DNA of 64,000 bases from Methanosphaerula palustris E1-9c (lineage in GTDB: Archaea; Halobacteriota; Methanomicrobia; Methanomicrobiales; Methanospirillaceae). The stretch spans positions 2,149,242-2,213,241 of the forward strand of contig NC_011832.1 of NCBI RefSeq assembly GCF_000021965.1. The letters are read 5' to 3'. Made by a program: the position numbers and the translations under genes. Shown here piece after piece: positions 33,380-43,171 of this stretch; within the stretch, counting starts at the first letter, position 1; the number at the start of each line of letters is the position of its first letter. A model generated the notes under the pieces. That model was not told where the DNA came from and did not search any database. It was given only the letters and a program-made list of their open reading frames with translations.

Positions 33380-35992
33380 TCAGACAAAGGTGATCCAGTT
33401 GATGTTGACGTAGTCGGTCGGGAACGAAAGTCTCAGCCGGTGCTGCCCGGCCGGCAGGGTCACCGGCACCGAAACGGTCCTGAAGACCGGCCAGTCACCG
33501 GTGTTCGGGACGTTCACCGTCGCGACCGGGGTCGTACCATTGTCGACATAGACCTGGATCGATGAGCCGGAGTGAGAGGAAGCAACACGGAACCCGGCGT
33601 TGTAGGTGCCGGCCGTGCTGACGTTCACGGTGTACCCGAGCCATTCACCGGCACGGATCCAGCCGACGTTCGGCGACCCGTCGGTGTCAAGCTGCTCGAT
33701 ATCGACGTCGTCATGCCGGTAGACGCCGCCCTCGTTTCCAGGGGTGGTGTCGTGGTAGGCAACGCCTTCACCACCGAGGTCGTAATCCTCGGCCTGCAGC
33801 GTTCCTGGGATCGTATGCGGACCGTTGTACGGGTTACCCGTCACGGTCGGTGAGACCGTTGTTGTCGTCGTTGGAGTCACGGTCGGGGTCGTTGTAGGCG
33901 CCGCAGCCGGCACCGTCACCGTGAGGGTCTTATGCGAGGAGCCGACGGCATTGGTCGCGGTCTGTTCGATCGTGTACGTCCCGGCCTGCCAGTAGGTGTA
34001 CCGGAATGTCGGATAGGAGGTGGTGGTGCCGTCACCGAGGTCGTAGCTGACCGAGGTCGCGTTCACCGAGGTGTCGATCACCTGGATCGCCAGCGAGCCC
34101 GGGGCACCGGCCGTGACCGTGAAGTTCGCTACAGGCAAGTTCTGTTCAGTCGGTGTCGGAATCACGGTGGTGTTCACCGGTGCCGGCGTGGTGGGAGCCG
34201 GTGTCACCGGGTTGGTGACGTTGATGTAGTCCTCGACCGTCTTTGTCTCGGTTCCATTGGAGCCGACGGTCATCAGCGAGACAGTGTACTGACCGGGCGT
34301 ATCATAGACGTGGACCGGGTTGGAATCCATCGAGGTCGAACCGTCACCGAAATGCCAGAACGAATACTGGACCGATCCGTTCACCGACTCGTTGAACTGG
34401 ACGGCGAGCGGTGAGAGACCGGCGGTCACGTTCGCCGAGAACCCGATCGTCGAGGGGTCGCCGACCGTGATATACCCGGGCTTCTGGACGAAGACACTCC
34501 CGTAGTCGGGCTCGGAGACTGTCAGCATCACCGAGTACGACCCGGGGGTCGTATAGGTGTGGACCGGGTTCTGCTCGGTCGAGGTCGTCCCGTCGCCGAA
34601 CTGCCACTGGTACCCGTCCGCACCGCTGGTGGACTGGTCGATGAACTGCACGGTGAGGGGGGTTTTGCCGGCGGTCGTATTGGCCGTGAAGTTCGCTGCC
34701 GGCACTGCATTCACGATGACACACCGGTACTGGGTGCAGGTGTCGCTCGCCTGGTCGTTCGAGGCGGTCAGGGCAACGTTATAGGCGCCGGTCCGGTTGT
34801 AGACATGCGTCGGGTTCTGCTCGGTCGATGTCGTGTTATCCCCGAAATCCCACTTCCAGGCGGTCGGCGAGCCGGTCGACTGATCCAGGAACCGGACCGA
34901 ATACGGAGCCTGGCCGACGTGGCCGAAGGCGTAGAAGTTCGCCGTGATGGCTGATGTCGGCGTCGGGGTCGGGGGAACGATACCATCAGAGAGGATAGCC
35001 AGATAACCTGGTACCAGCAGGTGATCATCCCGTGTGGCAGTGATATCCGGGGGACCAACAGGGATCGTGTTCTGCAGGTTCAGATCACTGTCATATATTC
35101 TGAGCTCAGGAATCATCAGAGGGTCATCGTCATCTGAGACTTTACGGGTCGTCCCTGCATAGAGGTAATGAGATGCGGGATCCACGGCCAGTTTCAGGAA
35201 TAGATCGGAGTGATAACTGTATTGATCGAGATGCTGATATACGATACTTCTGGTGGGAAGGATGCCGTAGGGGTCCAGTCTGAGCAGGGAGTAGGTGCAT
35301 TGATCTGAAGAGACCGTCTCCATATAGAGACAATGGGTCACGTCATCGACCGCAAGGGAGTATGCACCTGTATCAACCGGAAGGCTGACATTTCCCAGGA
35401 AAACTCCGGAGGCGGAGCTGTATTTTTGAATCGTACCATTATAAGTTATCACATAGAGCAGATACTCGTCCGGATCGATATCAAGTCCATTACACCCCTC
35501 CGACAGAGGGATCGACATCCCGTCGGGCGTCAGAGTCAGATTGTCTGAGTCCCACGTATACCCAACCAGATCCCCCCCATTTGTATCATAGACATACAGA
35601 CGGTCATGTCCCTGGTCAAACACACACTTACCTGCACGAAATGTCGCGGAGAGTGAAAGGTTCGTGACCGGTTGCATCGTCGTAGCATTGATGACTGTGA
35701 TATTATACCCTGTAGGATGATATCGATTATTCGTGACGAAGAGCGTCCGGTTGGAAGCGTCCACAGCCATCCCTTTAATGTTAAAGAATGAATTTGATCG
35801 GGAAATGGTGAGGTTCTGCTGATACTGGGCGGTAGAACCGGATACAGAGAACTCATTCACGGTGTTTGGTACATCCATGGTTGGGGAAGGAGCGCCAACA
35901 AACAGCGACGATGCAGATACCGGGGTGCAGCAGACCGCGACCAGCGCGAACACCAGCAGCACCCCTCCCATTAATCCTGTAATAACCTTCAT
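33380..35992 (-). CDS. Secreted beta-propeller/PKD/CBM6 protein, 870 aa
   Basis: The start at 35992 gives a clean signal peptide (VLLVFALVAVCCTPVSA). Residues 30-330 look like a YVTN-type beta-propeller (TLFVTNNRYHPTGYN and similar). Three PKD domains follow with WDFGDNTTSTEQNP, WQFGDGTTSTEQNP and WHFGDGSTSMDSNP, then a degenerate PKD (YDLGDGTTTS) between Thr/Pro-rich linkers. The last 145 residues are a CBM6-like module (GTLQAEDYDLGGEGVAYHD). No membrane anchor or cell-wall sorting tail is seen. Such proteins probably bind polysaccharide outside the cell. It is the last of a one-direction array of paralogs. Confidence 0.88.
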   Translation of the reverse strand: MKVITGLMGGVLLVFALVAVCCTPVSASSLFVGAPSPTMDVPNTVNEFSVSGSTAQYQQNLTISRSNSFFNIKGMAVDASNRTLFVTNNRYHPTGYNITVINATTMQPVTNLSLSATFRAGKCVFDQGHDRLYVYDTNGGDLVGYTWDSDNLTLTPDGMSIPLSEGCNGLDIDPDEYLLYVITYNGTIQKYSSASGVFLGNVSLPVDTGAYSLAVDDVTHCLYMETVSSDQCTYSLLRLDPYGILPTRSIVYQHLDQYSYHSDLFLKLAVDPASHYLYAGTTRKVSDDDDPLMIPELRIYDSDLNLQNTIPVGPPDITATRDDHLLVPGYLAILSDGIVPPTPTPTSAITANFYAFGHVGQAPYSVRFLDQSTGSPTAWKWDFGDNTTSTEQNPTHVYNRTGAYNVALTASNDQASDTCTQYRCVIVNAVPAANFTANTTAGKTPLTVQFIDQSTSGADGYQWQFGDGTTSTEQNPVHTYTTPGSYSVMLTVSEPDYGSVFVQKPGYITVGDPSTIGFSANVTAGLSPLAVQFNESVNGSVQYSFWHFGDGSTSMDSNPVHVYDTPGQYTVSLMTVGSNGTETKTVEDYINVTNPVTPAPTTPAPVNTTVIPTPTEQNLPVANFTVTAGAPGSLAIQVIDTSVNATSVSYDLGDGTTTSYPTFRYTYWQAGTYTIEQTATNAVGSSHKTLTVTVPAAAPTTTPTVTPTTTTTVSPTVTGNPYNGPHTIPGTLQAEDYDLGGEGVAYHDTTPGNEGGVYRHDDVDIEQLDTDGSPNVGWIRAGEWLGYTVNVSTAGTYNAGFRVASSHSGSSIQVYVDNGTTPVATVNVPNTGDWPVFRTVSVPVTLPAGQHRLRLSFPTDYVNINWITFV

Positions 35993-36081
35993 TAAGACCA
36001 GATCGTTTTTGATTTGACAGTAAAAATTTGGGGAGATGATCCCTAAACGCTTCGATTTGCATGGCACATCACACGGCGCAT

Positions 36082-36093
36082 CTTTTTATACAG
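36082..36093 (-). promoter_or_regulatory. TATA box of the first PKD gene
   Basis: CCTGTATAAAAAG on the minus strand. Equivalent boxes precede the paralogs at about 38760-38772 and 43011-43020, and the roughly 90 bases between box and start codon are similar in all three. Confidence 0.55.
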
Positions 36094-36278
36094 GAATGAG
36101 GATCTGGATGACTTTTTCAATGATTCATCTGCAGAAGAGAGAGCAATACCTCGATCCTGGAGAAGAACAGAATACAGGCCAAACCAACATTTGCGCGATC
36201 TATCCATCGAGAGGGGCACCGATTCAGAAAATCATCCAATATAAAAAAAGGGAACGGACCGGAGGGTTACGCCCCGGT

Positions 36279-38654
36279 TCAGGTGAAACTGATCCAGTTG
36301 ATGTTGACATAGTCGGTCGGGAACGAAAGTCTCAGCCGGTGCTGCCCGGCCGGCAGGGTCACCGGCACCGAGACGGTCCGGAAGACGGGCCAGTCGCCGG
36401 TGTTCGGGACGCTCACCGTCGCGACGGGCGTCGTACCATTGTCGACATAGACCTGGATCGATGAACCGGAGTGGGAGGACGCAACACGGAACCCAGCATT
36501 ATAGGTGCCGGCCGTGCTGACGTTCACCGTGTACGCAAGCCATTCACCGGCACGGATCCAGCCGACGTTCGGCGACCCGTCGGTGTCGAGCTGCTCGATA
36601 TCGACGTCGTCATGCCGGTAGACGCCGCCCTCATTACCTAGAGTGGTGTCGTGATAGGCGACGCCCTCACCGCCGAGGTCGTAGTCCTCGGCCTGCAGCG
36701 TTCCGGGGATCGTGTGCGGGCCGTTATAGGCCGAACCGGTGACAGTCGGAGCGACTGTCGTGACTGTAGGAACCACGGTGGTGTTCGTTGGCACCAGGGT
36801 GACGGTTGCGGTCGGAACCAGCGTCGTCGGTACCGTCGTGGTGTTCACCGGTGCCGGCGTGGTGGGGGTCGGCGTCACCGGCGAGGTGACGGTGATGTAC
36901 TGATCGACCGTCTTCGCCTCTGTTCCGTTCGAACCGATCGCGTAGAGGGAGACGGTGTAACTGCCGGCGTTGGTATAGATATGAACAGGGTTCTGGTCGA
37001 ACGAAGTTCCCCCGTCGCCGAACTGCCAGTAATAATACTGGACCGAACCGTTCGTCGACTCGTTGAACTGGACGGCGAGCGGGGCAAGACCAGCCGTCAC
37101 GTTCGCCGAGAACCCGACCGTCGGCGGGTCGGTGACCGTGATGTACCCGGGCTTCTGCGTGTAGACACTCCCGTAGTTGGGCTCGGAGACTGTCAACATC
37201 ACCGAGTACGACCCGGGGGTCGTATAGGTGTGGACCGGGTTCTGCTCGGTCGACGTCGTGCCATCACCGAACTGCCACTGATACCCGGTCGCCCCAGTCG
37301 ACTGGTCGGTGAACTGAACGGTGAATGGTGTCCGGCCGGCGGTCGCGTTGGCCGTGAAGTTCGCGGCCGGCACGGTGTTGACGATGACGCACCGGTACTG
37401 GGTGCAGGTGTCGCTCGCCTGGTCGTTCGAGGCGGTCAGGGCAACGTTGAAGGCGCCGGTCTGATTGTAGATATGCGTCGGGCTCTGCTCGGTCGACGTC
37501 GTGTTATCCCCGAAATCCCACTTCCAGGCGGTCGGCGAGCCAGTCGACTGGTCAAGGAACCGAACCGGGTACGGAGCCTGGCCGACGTGGCCGAAGGCGT
37601 AGAAGCCGGCCGTGATGGCTGATGTCGGCGTAGGGGTCGGGGTCGGGGGAACGATTCCATCAGAGATGATGGCCAGATAAACTGGTTCCAGCAGGTGGTC
37701 GGACTTGGTTGCTATGAGATCCGAGGGGCCGGCGGGGATCGTGTTCTTCAGTCTCAGGGAACTGTCATACACTCTGATCTCGGGAATCATCAGAGGGTCA
37801 TCGCCATCTGAGACTTTACGGGTCGTCCCAACATAGAGGTAATGAGATGCGGGATCCACAACCTGTGCTGTTACTTCAGCACCGGTAATCGTGTCTCCCT
37901 GGGTGAGAAGGTTGCTGGTGGGGTTCAGACAGACAAGGTGAATAGTGGAATCAGAAGCCATAGCCCACATATAGAGACAGTGGTTCACTTCATCGACTGT
38001 AAGGAAATTGACCTCCATGGGTTCCGGGAGGGTGAGATCTTCCAGGCGACTCCCGGATACGGTGCTGTATCTCTGTATAGTACCTGAATATGTTACCACA
38101 TAGAGCACATCTTCGACCGGATCTACAGCAAATGCACTACAACCATCCGATAGGCCGATCGGGTCCCCGTCGAGGGTCAGTGTCTGAGTAGTGGAATCCC
38201 ACACATACCGAAACAAACTCCCTAAATCAGACGAATAGACATACAGACGGTTATGCCCCGAGTCGAACGCACTGCCACTGACTCCCGTCATTACATCCAG
38301 CATGGGGACCGTCGTCACCTGCTGCATCGTCGTAGTATCGATGACTGTAAGATTATAAGATTCAGGATATCCTTGATGAATATATCGACCTGTCGTGACG
38401 AAGAGCGTCCGGTTGGGAGCGTCCACAGCCATCCCAGCAATGTCAAAAAATGAATCGGATCGGGGGATGGTGAGATTCCGCTGATACTGATCGGCAGAGT
38501 AGGATACTGAGAACTCACTCACCGTGTTGGGTACGCTACTGGTTGGGGAAGGGGCACCGGTAAACAGTGACGATGCATATACCGGGGTGCAGCAGACCGC
38601 GACCAGCGCGCTCATCAGCAGCACCCATCTCATTTTTTCCGTTGTAACAATCAT
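36279..38654 (-). CDS. Secreted beta-propeller/PKD/CBM6 protein, 791 aa
   Basis: The start at 38654 gives signal peptide WVLLMSALVAVCCTPVYA. It has the same layout as the neighbour downstream: a propeller of about 300 residues, PKD domains (WDFGDNTTSTEQSP, WQFGDGTTSTEQNP, WQFGDGGTSFDQNP), a long Thr/Val/Pro linker, and a CBM6 module almost identical to its sisters'. The degenerate fourth PKD of the neighbour is absent. The open frame extends 28 codons upstream, but the matching leader of the first paralog is out of frame, so this start is preferred. Confidence 0.88.
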   Translation of the reverse strand: MIVTTEKMRWVLLMSALVAVCCTPVYASSLFTGAPSPTSSVPNTVSEFSVSYSADQYQRNLTIPRSDSFFDIAGMAVDAPNRTLFVTTGRYIHQGYPESYNLTVIDTTTMQQVTTVPMLDVMTGVSGSAFDSGHNRLYVYSSDLGSLFRYVWDSTTQTLTLDGDPIGLSDGCSAFAVDPVEDVLYVVTYSGTIQRYSTVSGSRLEDLTLPEPMEVNFLTVDEVNHCLYMWAMASDSTIHLVCLNPTSNLLTQGDTITGAEVTAQVVDPASHYLYVGTTRKVSDGDDPLMIPEIRVYDSSLRLKNTIPAGPSDLIATKSDHLLEPVYLAIISDGIVPPTPTPTPTSAITAGFYAFGHVGQAPYPVRFLDQSTGSPTAWKWDFGDNTTSTEQSPTHIYNQTGAFNVALTASNDQASDTCTQYRCVIVNTVPAANFTANATAGRTPFTVQFTDQSTGATGYQWQFGDGTTSTEQNPVHTYTTPGSYSVMLTVSEPNYGSVYTQKPGYITVTDPPTVGFSANVTAGLAPLAVQFNESTNGSVQYYYWQFGDGGTSFDQNPVHIYTNAGSYTVSLYAIGSNGTEAKTVDQYITVTSPVTPTPTTPAPVNTTTVPTTLVPTATVTLVPTNTTVVPTVTTVAPTVTGSAYNGPHTIPGTLQAEDYDLGGEGVAYHDTTLGNEGGVYRHDDVDIEQLDTDGSPNVGWIRAGEWLAYTVNVSTAGTYNAGFRVASSHSGSSIQVYVDNGTTPVATVSVPNTGDWPVFRTVSVPVTLPAGQHRLRLSFPTDYVNINWISFT

Positions 38655-38920
38655 TAAAACCAGATCGGATGTTGTATTGGTATATTGGAAATTGGGGGAA
38701 GAACCAATAAACGCATCGATTTGCATTGCATATTGCATGGCAAATCACACAGCACATATTTTTTATACAAGAACGAGGATCGGGATGAGTTTTTCAATAT
38801 CAGGGAGATACGCAGGATAGAGATTAAATCAACATTCGCGCGAAAAATCCATCGAGAGGGACACGGGTTCAAAGACTCATTCAGTAAAAAAGGAAACGAA
38901 CCGGAGGGTTACGCCCCGGT

Positions 38921-41900
38921 TCAGGCGAAACTGATCCAGTTGATGTTGACGTAGTCGGTCGGGAACGCAAGTCTCAGCCGGTGCTGCCCTGCCGGCAGGG
39001 TCACCGGCACCGAGACGGTCCGGAAGGCGGGCCAGTCACCGGTGTTCGGGACGCTCACTGTCGCGACCGGGGTCGTACCGTCGTCGACATAGACCTGGAT
39101 CGATGAACCGGAGTGGGAGGAAGCAACACGGAACCCGGCCGTGTAGGTGCCGGCCGTGCTGACGTTCACGGTGTACCCAAGCCACTCGCCGGAACGGATC
39201 CAGCCGACGTTCGGCGACCCGTCGGTGTCGAGCTGTTCGATATCGACGTCGTCGTGCCGGTAGACGCCACCTTCATTGCCGGCAGTGGTGTCGTGGTAGG
39301 CGACACCCTCACCGCCGAGGTCGTAATCCTCGGCCTGCAATGTTCCTGGGATCGTGTGCGGGCCGTTGTAGGCTGAACCGGTGACGGTCACCGTCGGTGA
39401 GATCGTGGTTGGGGCCGGGGTTGTTGTCGTGGTCGGAGTCAGTACCGCGGGTATGGTCACGACCAGAGTTTTGTTGGTAGACCCGGCCGCGTTCGTCGCG
39501 GTCTGGTTGATCGTGTAGGTGCCGGGTTGCCAGTAGGTGTAGGTGAAGTTCGGATAGGCGGTGGTCGCCCCGTCGCCGAGGTTATAATGGACTGAAGTCG
39601 CGTTCACCGCAGTGTTGATGACCTGAATGCCCATCGAACCCGGGCCGCCCGGGAAGGTGACCGTGAAGTTCGCCACCGGCAGATTCGGATTGGTTGGTGT
39701 TGGTGTCGGGGTTACGGTCGACGTCACGGTCGGCGTAACTGGTAAGGTCACCGTCGTTGTCGGCGAGACAGTCATCGTTGGAGCCGGCGTTGTCACGGTT
39801 GGTACAATGGTCGTGATCGTCGGCGAACCGGCCGGCACCGTCACCGCGACGGTCTTCGTCGAAGACCCGGCGTCGTTGGTTGCGATCAGGGTGATCGTAT
39901 AGGTGCCGGGCTGCCAGTAGGTATACTTGAAGTTCTTATAGGCGGTAGTCGTACCGTCGCCGAGGTCGTACTTCAAGGTGGTGGCGTTCGTCGAGGCGTC
40001 GGTGACCTGGATGCCCATCGAGCCCGAGCCGGCCTGGTAGGTGACCACGAAGTTCGCGAGCGGCAGGTCATGCCCGGACGAGGTCGGCAGCGGGGTCACG
40101 GTCGTCGTTGCGGTCGTCAACGTCACGGTTGGGGTGACGGTTGTTGTAGTGGTTGGAGCTGGCGTTGTCGCTGTCACCGTTGTCGTTACGGTTTGGGTCG
40201 GCGCCGTCGCAGTCGGTGAGACGGTCGGTGTTCCCGGTGTGGTGATGGTGATGTACTGTGGGATCGTCTTCACATCAGCCCCGGTAGAACCGATGGCGAC
40301 GAGGGAGACAGTGTAGGTGCCGGCTGCCGAGTAGGTGTGGACCGGGTTCTTATCGAACGATGCCCCGCCGTCGCCGAACTGCCAGAAGTACTGTTGGACA
40401 GAACCAGAGGTCGCATCAGTGAATTGCACGGCGAGCGGAGTCTGGCCGGTCGTCACATTCGCGCTGAAATTCGCTACAAGCGGCGGCACCGTCGCGGTTG
40501 GCGTCGGGGTCACCGGTATCGTCGTGGGAATCGTCGTCGGAATCCTCGTCGGCACAGTCGTTGGTACTGTTGTTGGTGGTGTGGTCGGTGCCGTCGTCGG
40601 AACAGTTGTCGTTGGTGCGGTGGTCGGTGGCACCACGGCATGGACGGTGATGTAGTTCGTCTTTACCGAGGTGTTGGAACCGCCGGCGTTCGTCACCGTC
40701 AGGTTCACCGTGTAGTTCCCTGCCGCCGTATAGGTGTGGACCGGGTTCTGCTCGGTCGAGGTATTGTCGTCACCGAAGTTCCACGACCTGGTCGCCGGGG
40801 AACCTATCGACAGGTCAGTGAAACCGACTGAGAGCGGTGCGGTGCCGTTCGTCACGTTCGCCGTGAAGTTCGCAACCGGGGCAAACACCGGGGCATGGAC
40901 CGTGATATAGTCCGTCTTGTTCTGGGAGGCATTCCCCCCGGCGTTCGTCGCCGTCAGGTTCACTGAATAGTTACCGGCCGCCATGTAGGCATGGACCGGG
41001 TTTTGCATCGTAGAGGTGGTGCCATCACCAAAGTCCCACAGCCAGGAGGTTGGAGAATTGGTCGAAAGGTCAGTGAAACCGACCGATAGCGGGGATGTCC
41101 CATTCGTAACGTTCGCCGAGAAGTTGGCCACTGGAACGGGCACCTGGGTGACCGTGATATAATCCGTCTTGGTCTGGGTGGCATTCCCCCCGGCGTTCGT
41201 CGCCGTCAGGTTGACGGTGTAGGTCCCGATATCCGAAAAGGTGTGGACCGGGTTTTGCATCGTAGAGGTGGTGCCGTCACCGAAGTCCCAGTGCCAATCC
41301 GTTGGAGAATTGGTCGAAAGGTCAGTGAAACCAACCGACAGTGGGGATGTCCCATTCGTAACGTTCGCCGAGAAGTTGGCCACTGGAACGGGTACCTGGG
41401 TGACCGTGATATAGTCGGTCCTGATCGAGGTGTTGTTCCCACCAGTATTGGCCGCCGTCAGGTTCACCGTGTAGTTCCCGATATCCGTAAAGGTGTGGAC
41501 CGGGTTCTGCATCGTAGAGGTGGTACCGTCACCAAACTCCCAGAGCCAATCCGTTGGGGAATTGGTCGAAAGGTCAGTGAAACCGACGGTCAGCGGAGAC
41601 GTGCCGTTCGTTACGTTCGCCGTGAAGTTCACAACCGGGGCAAATATCGGGGCATGGACCGTGATGTAGTTGGTCTTTGTCGTGGAGTTGCTCCCGCCGG
41701 GGTTCGCCACCGTCAGATTCACCGTGTAGTTCCCGGCTTCCGTGTAGGTATGGTCTGCGAACCCTAAATCGGTCGAGGTAGTGCCGTCACCAAACTCCCA
41801 GTGCCACGAATCCGGGGAACCGGTCGACTGATCGGTGAACTCGACCTCGAGCGGAGCGGTGCCGTTCGTCACGTCTGCCGTGAAGTTCGCCACAGGCGGG

Positions 41901-42919
41901 GCTAATGTTTCAGGGAGGACGGCCAGATAATAGTCGTCCGGCAGATTCCCTCTCCTTGAGACGCCGGGGAAATCCGACGGGCAGGCCAAGGCAGAGTCCA
42001 TCTGGTTCATGGAACGGTCATAAAATTCAATCATTGGATAATACAGATTATTACCCAAATTCTGAGATTTTGTCGCTGCAATGAGGTAATGAGAGGCAGG
42101 ATCCACGGCCAGTGCCATTATGGTATCACTATCCGAAACCGAAGCAATCCCGGTGTTGAAATTGGAAGTGGAGGTATTCCAGCTGAACATGCATTCGGAA
42201 TCAAGGAGGGAATAATATGCTTTCATATAGAGACAGTGGTTCTCACTGTCGACGGCAAGTGAGGAGATCTGACTGAGCCCCCATACTCCGAGAGAGATAT
42301 CATCCAGAGACGCTCCCGTCACCGTACTATATCGATGGATCGAGCCGATATCCGGATCAGGATCTTCTGGCAATACATAGAGAATATTAGCGACCGAATC
42401 CAGAGCCAGTCCGGAACAACGTTCGGGAAGGACAATCGTCATCCCGTCGTAGTTCAGCGTTTGATTAGTTGAATCCCATGCAAACCCGACCAGATCTTGA
42501 TTTCCATTATCATAGATATACAGGCGGCTATGCTCGGGATCGTACACACTATTCAGGGGATAGTCTATACTTATACCTGAAAGCGGGATCGGCGATCCCT
42601 GCACTGCCATCGTCGTTGCATTGAGGATTGTGACGGACGTAGTCGACCTATCCGTGACGAAGAGCGTCCCGTTGGGGGCGTCCTCAGCCAGCCCCTTGAG
42701 GAGGAAATTTTCGGAAGGCCAGGAGACATTTTGCTGGTACTGGGCAGAATAACCGGACACAGAGAGTTCACTCACCAGGTTGGAGTTTGTCGACGGAACC
42801 GGTGTTGAGGCGGGAGCGACTCCAACGAACAGCGACGATGCAGATACCGGGGTGCAGCAGATCGCGACCAGCACGATCATCAGCAGCACCCATCTCATTT
42901 TTTCCGTTGTAACAATCAT
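38921..42919 (-). CDS. Giant secreted propeller/PKD/CBM6 protein, 1332 aa
   Basis: The start at 42919 gives signal peptide WVLLMIVLVAICCTPVSA. A propeller occupies about residues 30-365. Five consecutive PKD domains follow, three of them nearly repeated (STNSPTDWLWEFGDGTTST, then STNSPTDWHWDFGDG and STNSPTSWLWDFGDG), then a sixth (WQFGDGGASFDKNP). Two degenerate PKD domains (YDLGDGTTTA, YNLGDGATTA) sit between Thr/Pro linkers, and a C-terminal CBM6 closes the protein. The PKD number has clearly grown by internal duplication. It is presumably a long extracellular stalk presenting a sugar-binding tip. Confidence 0.88.
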   Translation of the reverse strand: MIVTTEKMRWVLLMIVLVAICCTPVSASSLFVGVAPASTPVPSTNSNLVSELSVSGYSAQYQQNVSWPSENFLLKGLAEDAPNGTLFVTDRSTTSVTILNATTMAVQGSPIPLSGISIDYPLNSVYDPEHSRLYIYDNGNQDLVGFAWDSTNQTLNYDGMTIVLPERCSGLALDSVANILYVLPEDPDPDIGSIHRYSTVTGASLDDISLGVWGLSQISSLAVDSENHCLYMKAYYSLLDSECMFSWNTSTSNFNTGIASVSDSDTIMALAVDPASHYLIAATKSQNLGNNLYYPMIEFYDRSMNQMDSALACPSDFPGVSRRGNLPDDYYLAVLPETLAPPVANFTADVTNGTAPLEVEFTDQSTGSPDSWHWEFGDGTTSTDLGFADHTYTEAGNYTVNLTVANPGGSNSTTKTNYITVHAPIFAPVVNFTANVTNGTSPLTVGFTDLSTNSPTDWLWEFGDGTTSTMQNPVHTFTDIGNYTVNLTAANTGGNNTSIRTDYITVTQVPVPVANFSANVTNGTSPLSVGFTDLSTNSPTDWHWDFGDGTTSTMQNPVHTFSDIGTYTVNLTATNAGGNATQTKTDYITVTQVPVPVANFSANVTNGTSPLSVGFTDLSTNSPTSWLWDFGDGTTSTMQNPVHAYMAAGNYSVNLTATNAGGNASQNKTDYITVHAPVFAPVANFTANVTNGTAPLSVGFTDLSIGSPATRSWNFGDDNTSTEQNPVHTYTAAGNYTVNLTVTNAGGSNTSVKTNYITVHAVVPPTTAPTTTVPTTAPTTPPTTVPTTVPTRIPTTIPTTIPVTPTPTATVPPLVANFSANVTTGQTPLAVQFTDATSGSVQQYFWQFGDGGASFDKNPVHTYSAAGTYTVSLVAIGSTGADVKTIPQYITITTPGTPTVSPTATAPTQTVTTTVTATTPAPTTTTTVTPTVTLTTATTTVTPLPTSSGHDLPLANFVVTYQAGSGSMGIQVTDASTNATTLKYDLGDGTTTAYKNFKYTYWQPGTYTITLIATNDAGSSTKTVAVTVPAGSPTITTIVPTVTTPAPTMTVSPTTTVTLPVTPTVTSTVTPTPTPTNPNLPVANFTVTFPGGPGSMGIQVINTAVNATSVHYNLGDGATTAYPNFTYTYWQPGTYTINQTATNAAGSTNKTLVVTIPAVLTPTTTTTPAPTTISPTVTVTGSAYNGPHTIPGTLQAEDYDLGGEGVAYHDTTAGNEGGVYRHDDVDIEQLDTDGSPNVGWIRSGEWLGYTVNVSTAGTYTAGFRVASSHSGSSIQVYVDDGTTPVATVSVPNTGDWPAFRTVSVPVTLPAGQHRLRLAFPTDYVNINWISFA

Positions 42920-43010
42920 TAAAACCAGATCGGATTTTGTATTGGTATATTGAAAATTGGGGGAAGAACCAATAAACGCTTCGATTTGCATGGCAAATCT
43001 CTCGGCACAT

Positions 43011-43020
43011 ATTTATATAC
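43011..43020 (-). promoter_or_regulatory. TATA box of the giant PKD gene
   Basis: GTATATAAAT on the minus strand is a near-perfect archaeal TATA box. Transcription would begin about 25 bases on, close to the conserved upstream ATG at 42991, so a leaderless start there cannot be excluded. Confidence 0.55.
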
Positions 43021-43171
43021 CAGAACAGAGATCGGGATGATTTTTACTTATCCAGGAGATGAACAGGATGGAACCAAAACCGATATTCGCGCGATTTATC
43101 CGTCGAAAGGGGCACTGGTTCAGAGAATCATTCAGCAAAAAAGGGAACGGACCGGAGAGTTACACCCCAGT

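Noticed and set aside
36651-37622. 323-codon open frame on the plus strand
   Set aside because: It is antisense to a PKD gene. Similar shadow frames appear in every sister gene, including hydrophobic V/G/T-rich ones near 39627-40655 that mirror Thr/Pro linkers.
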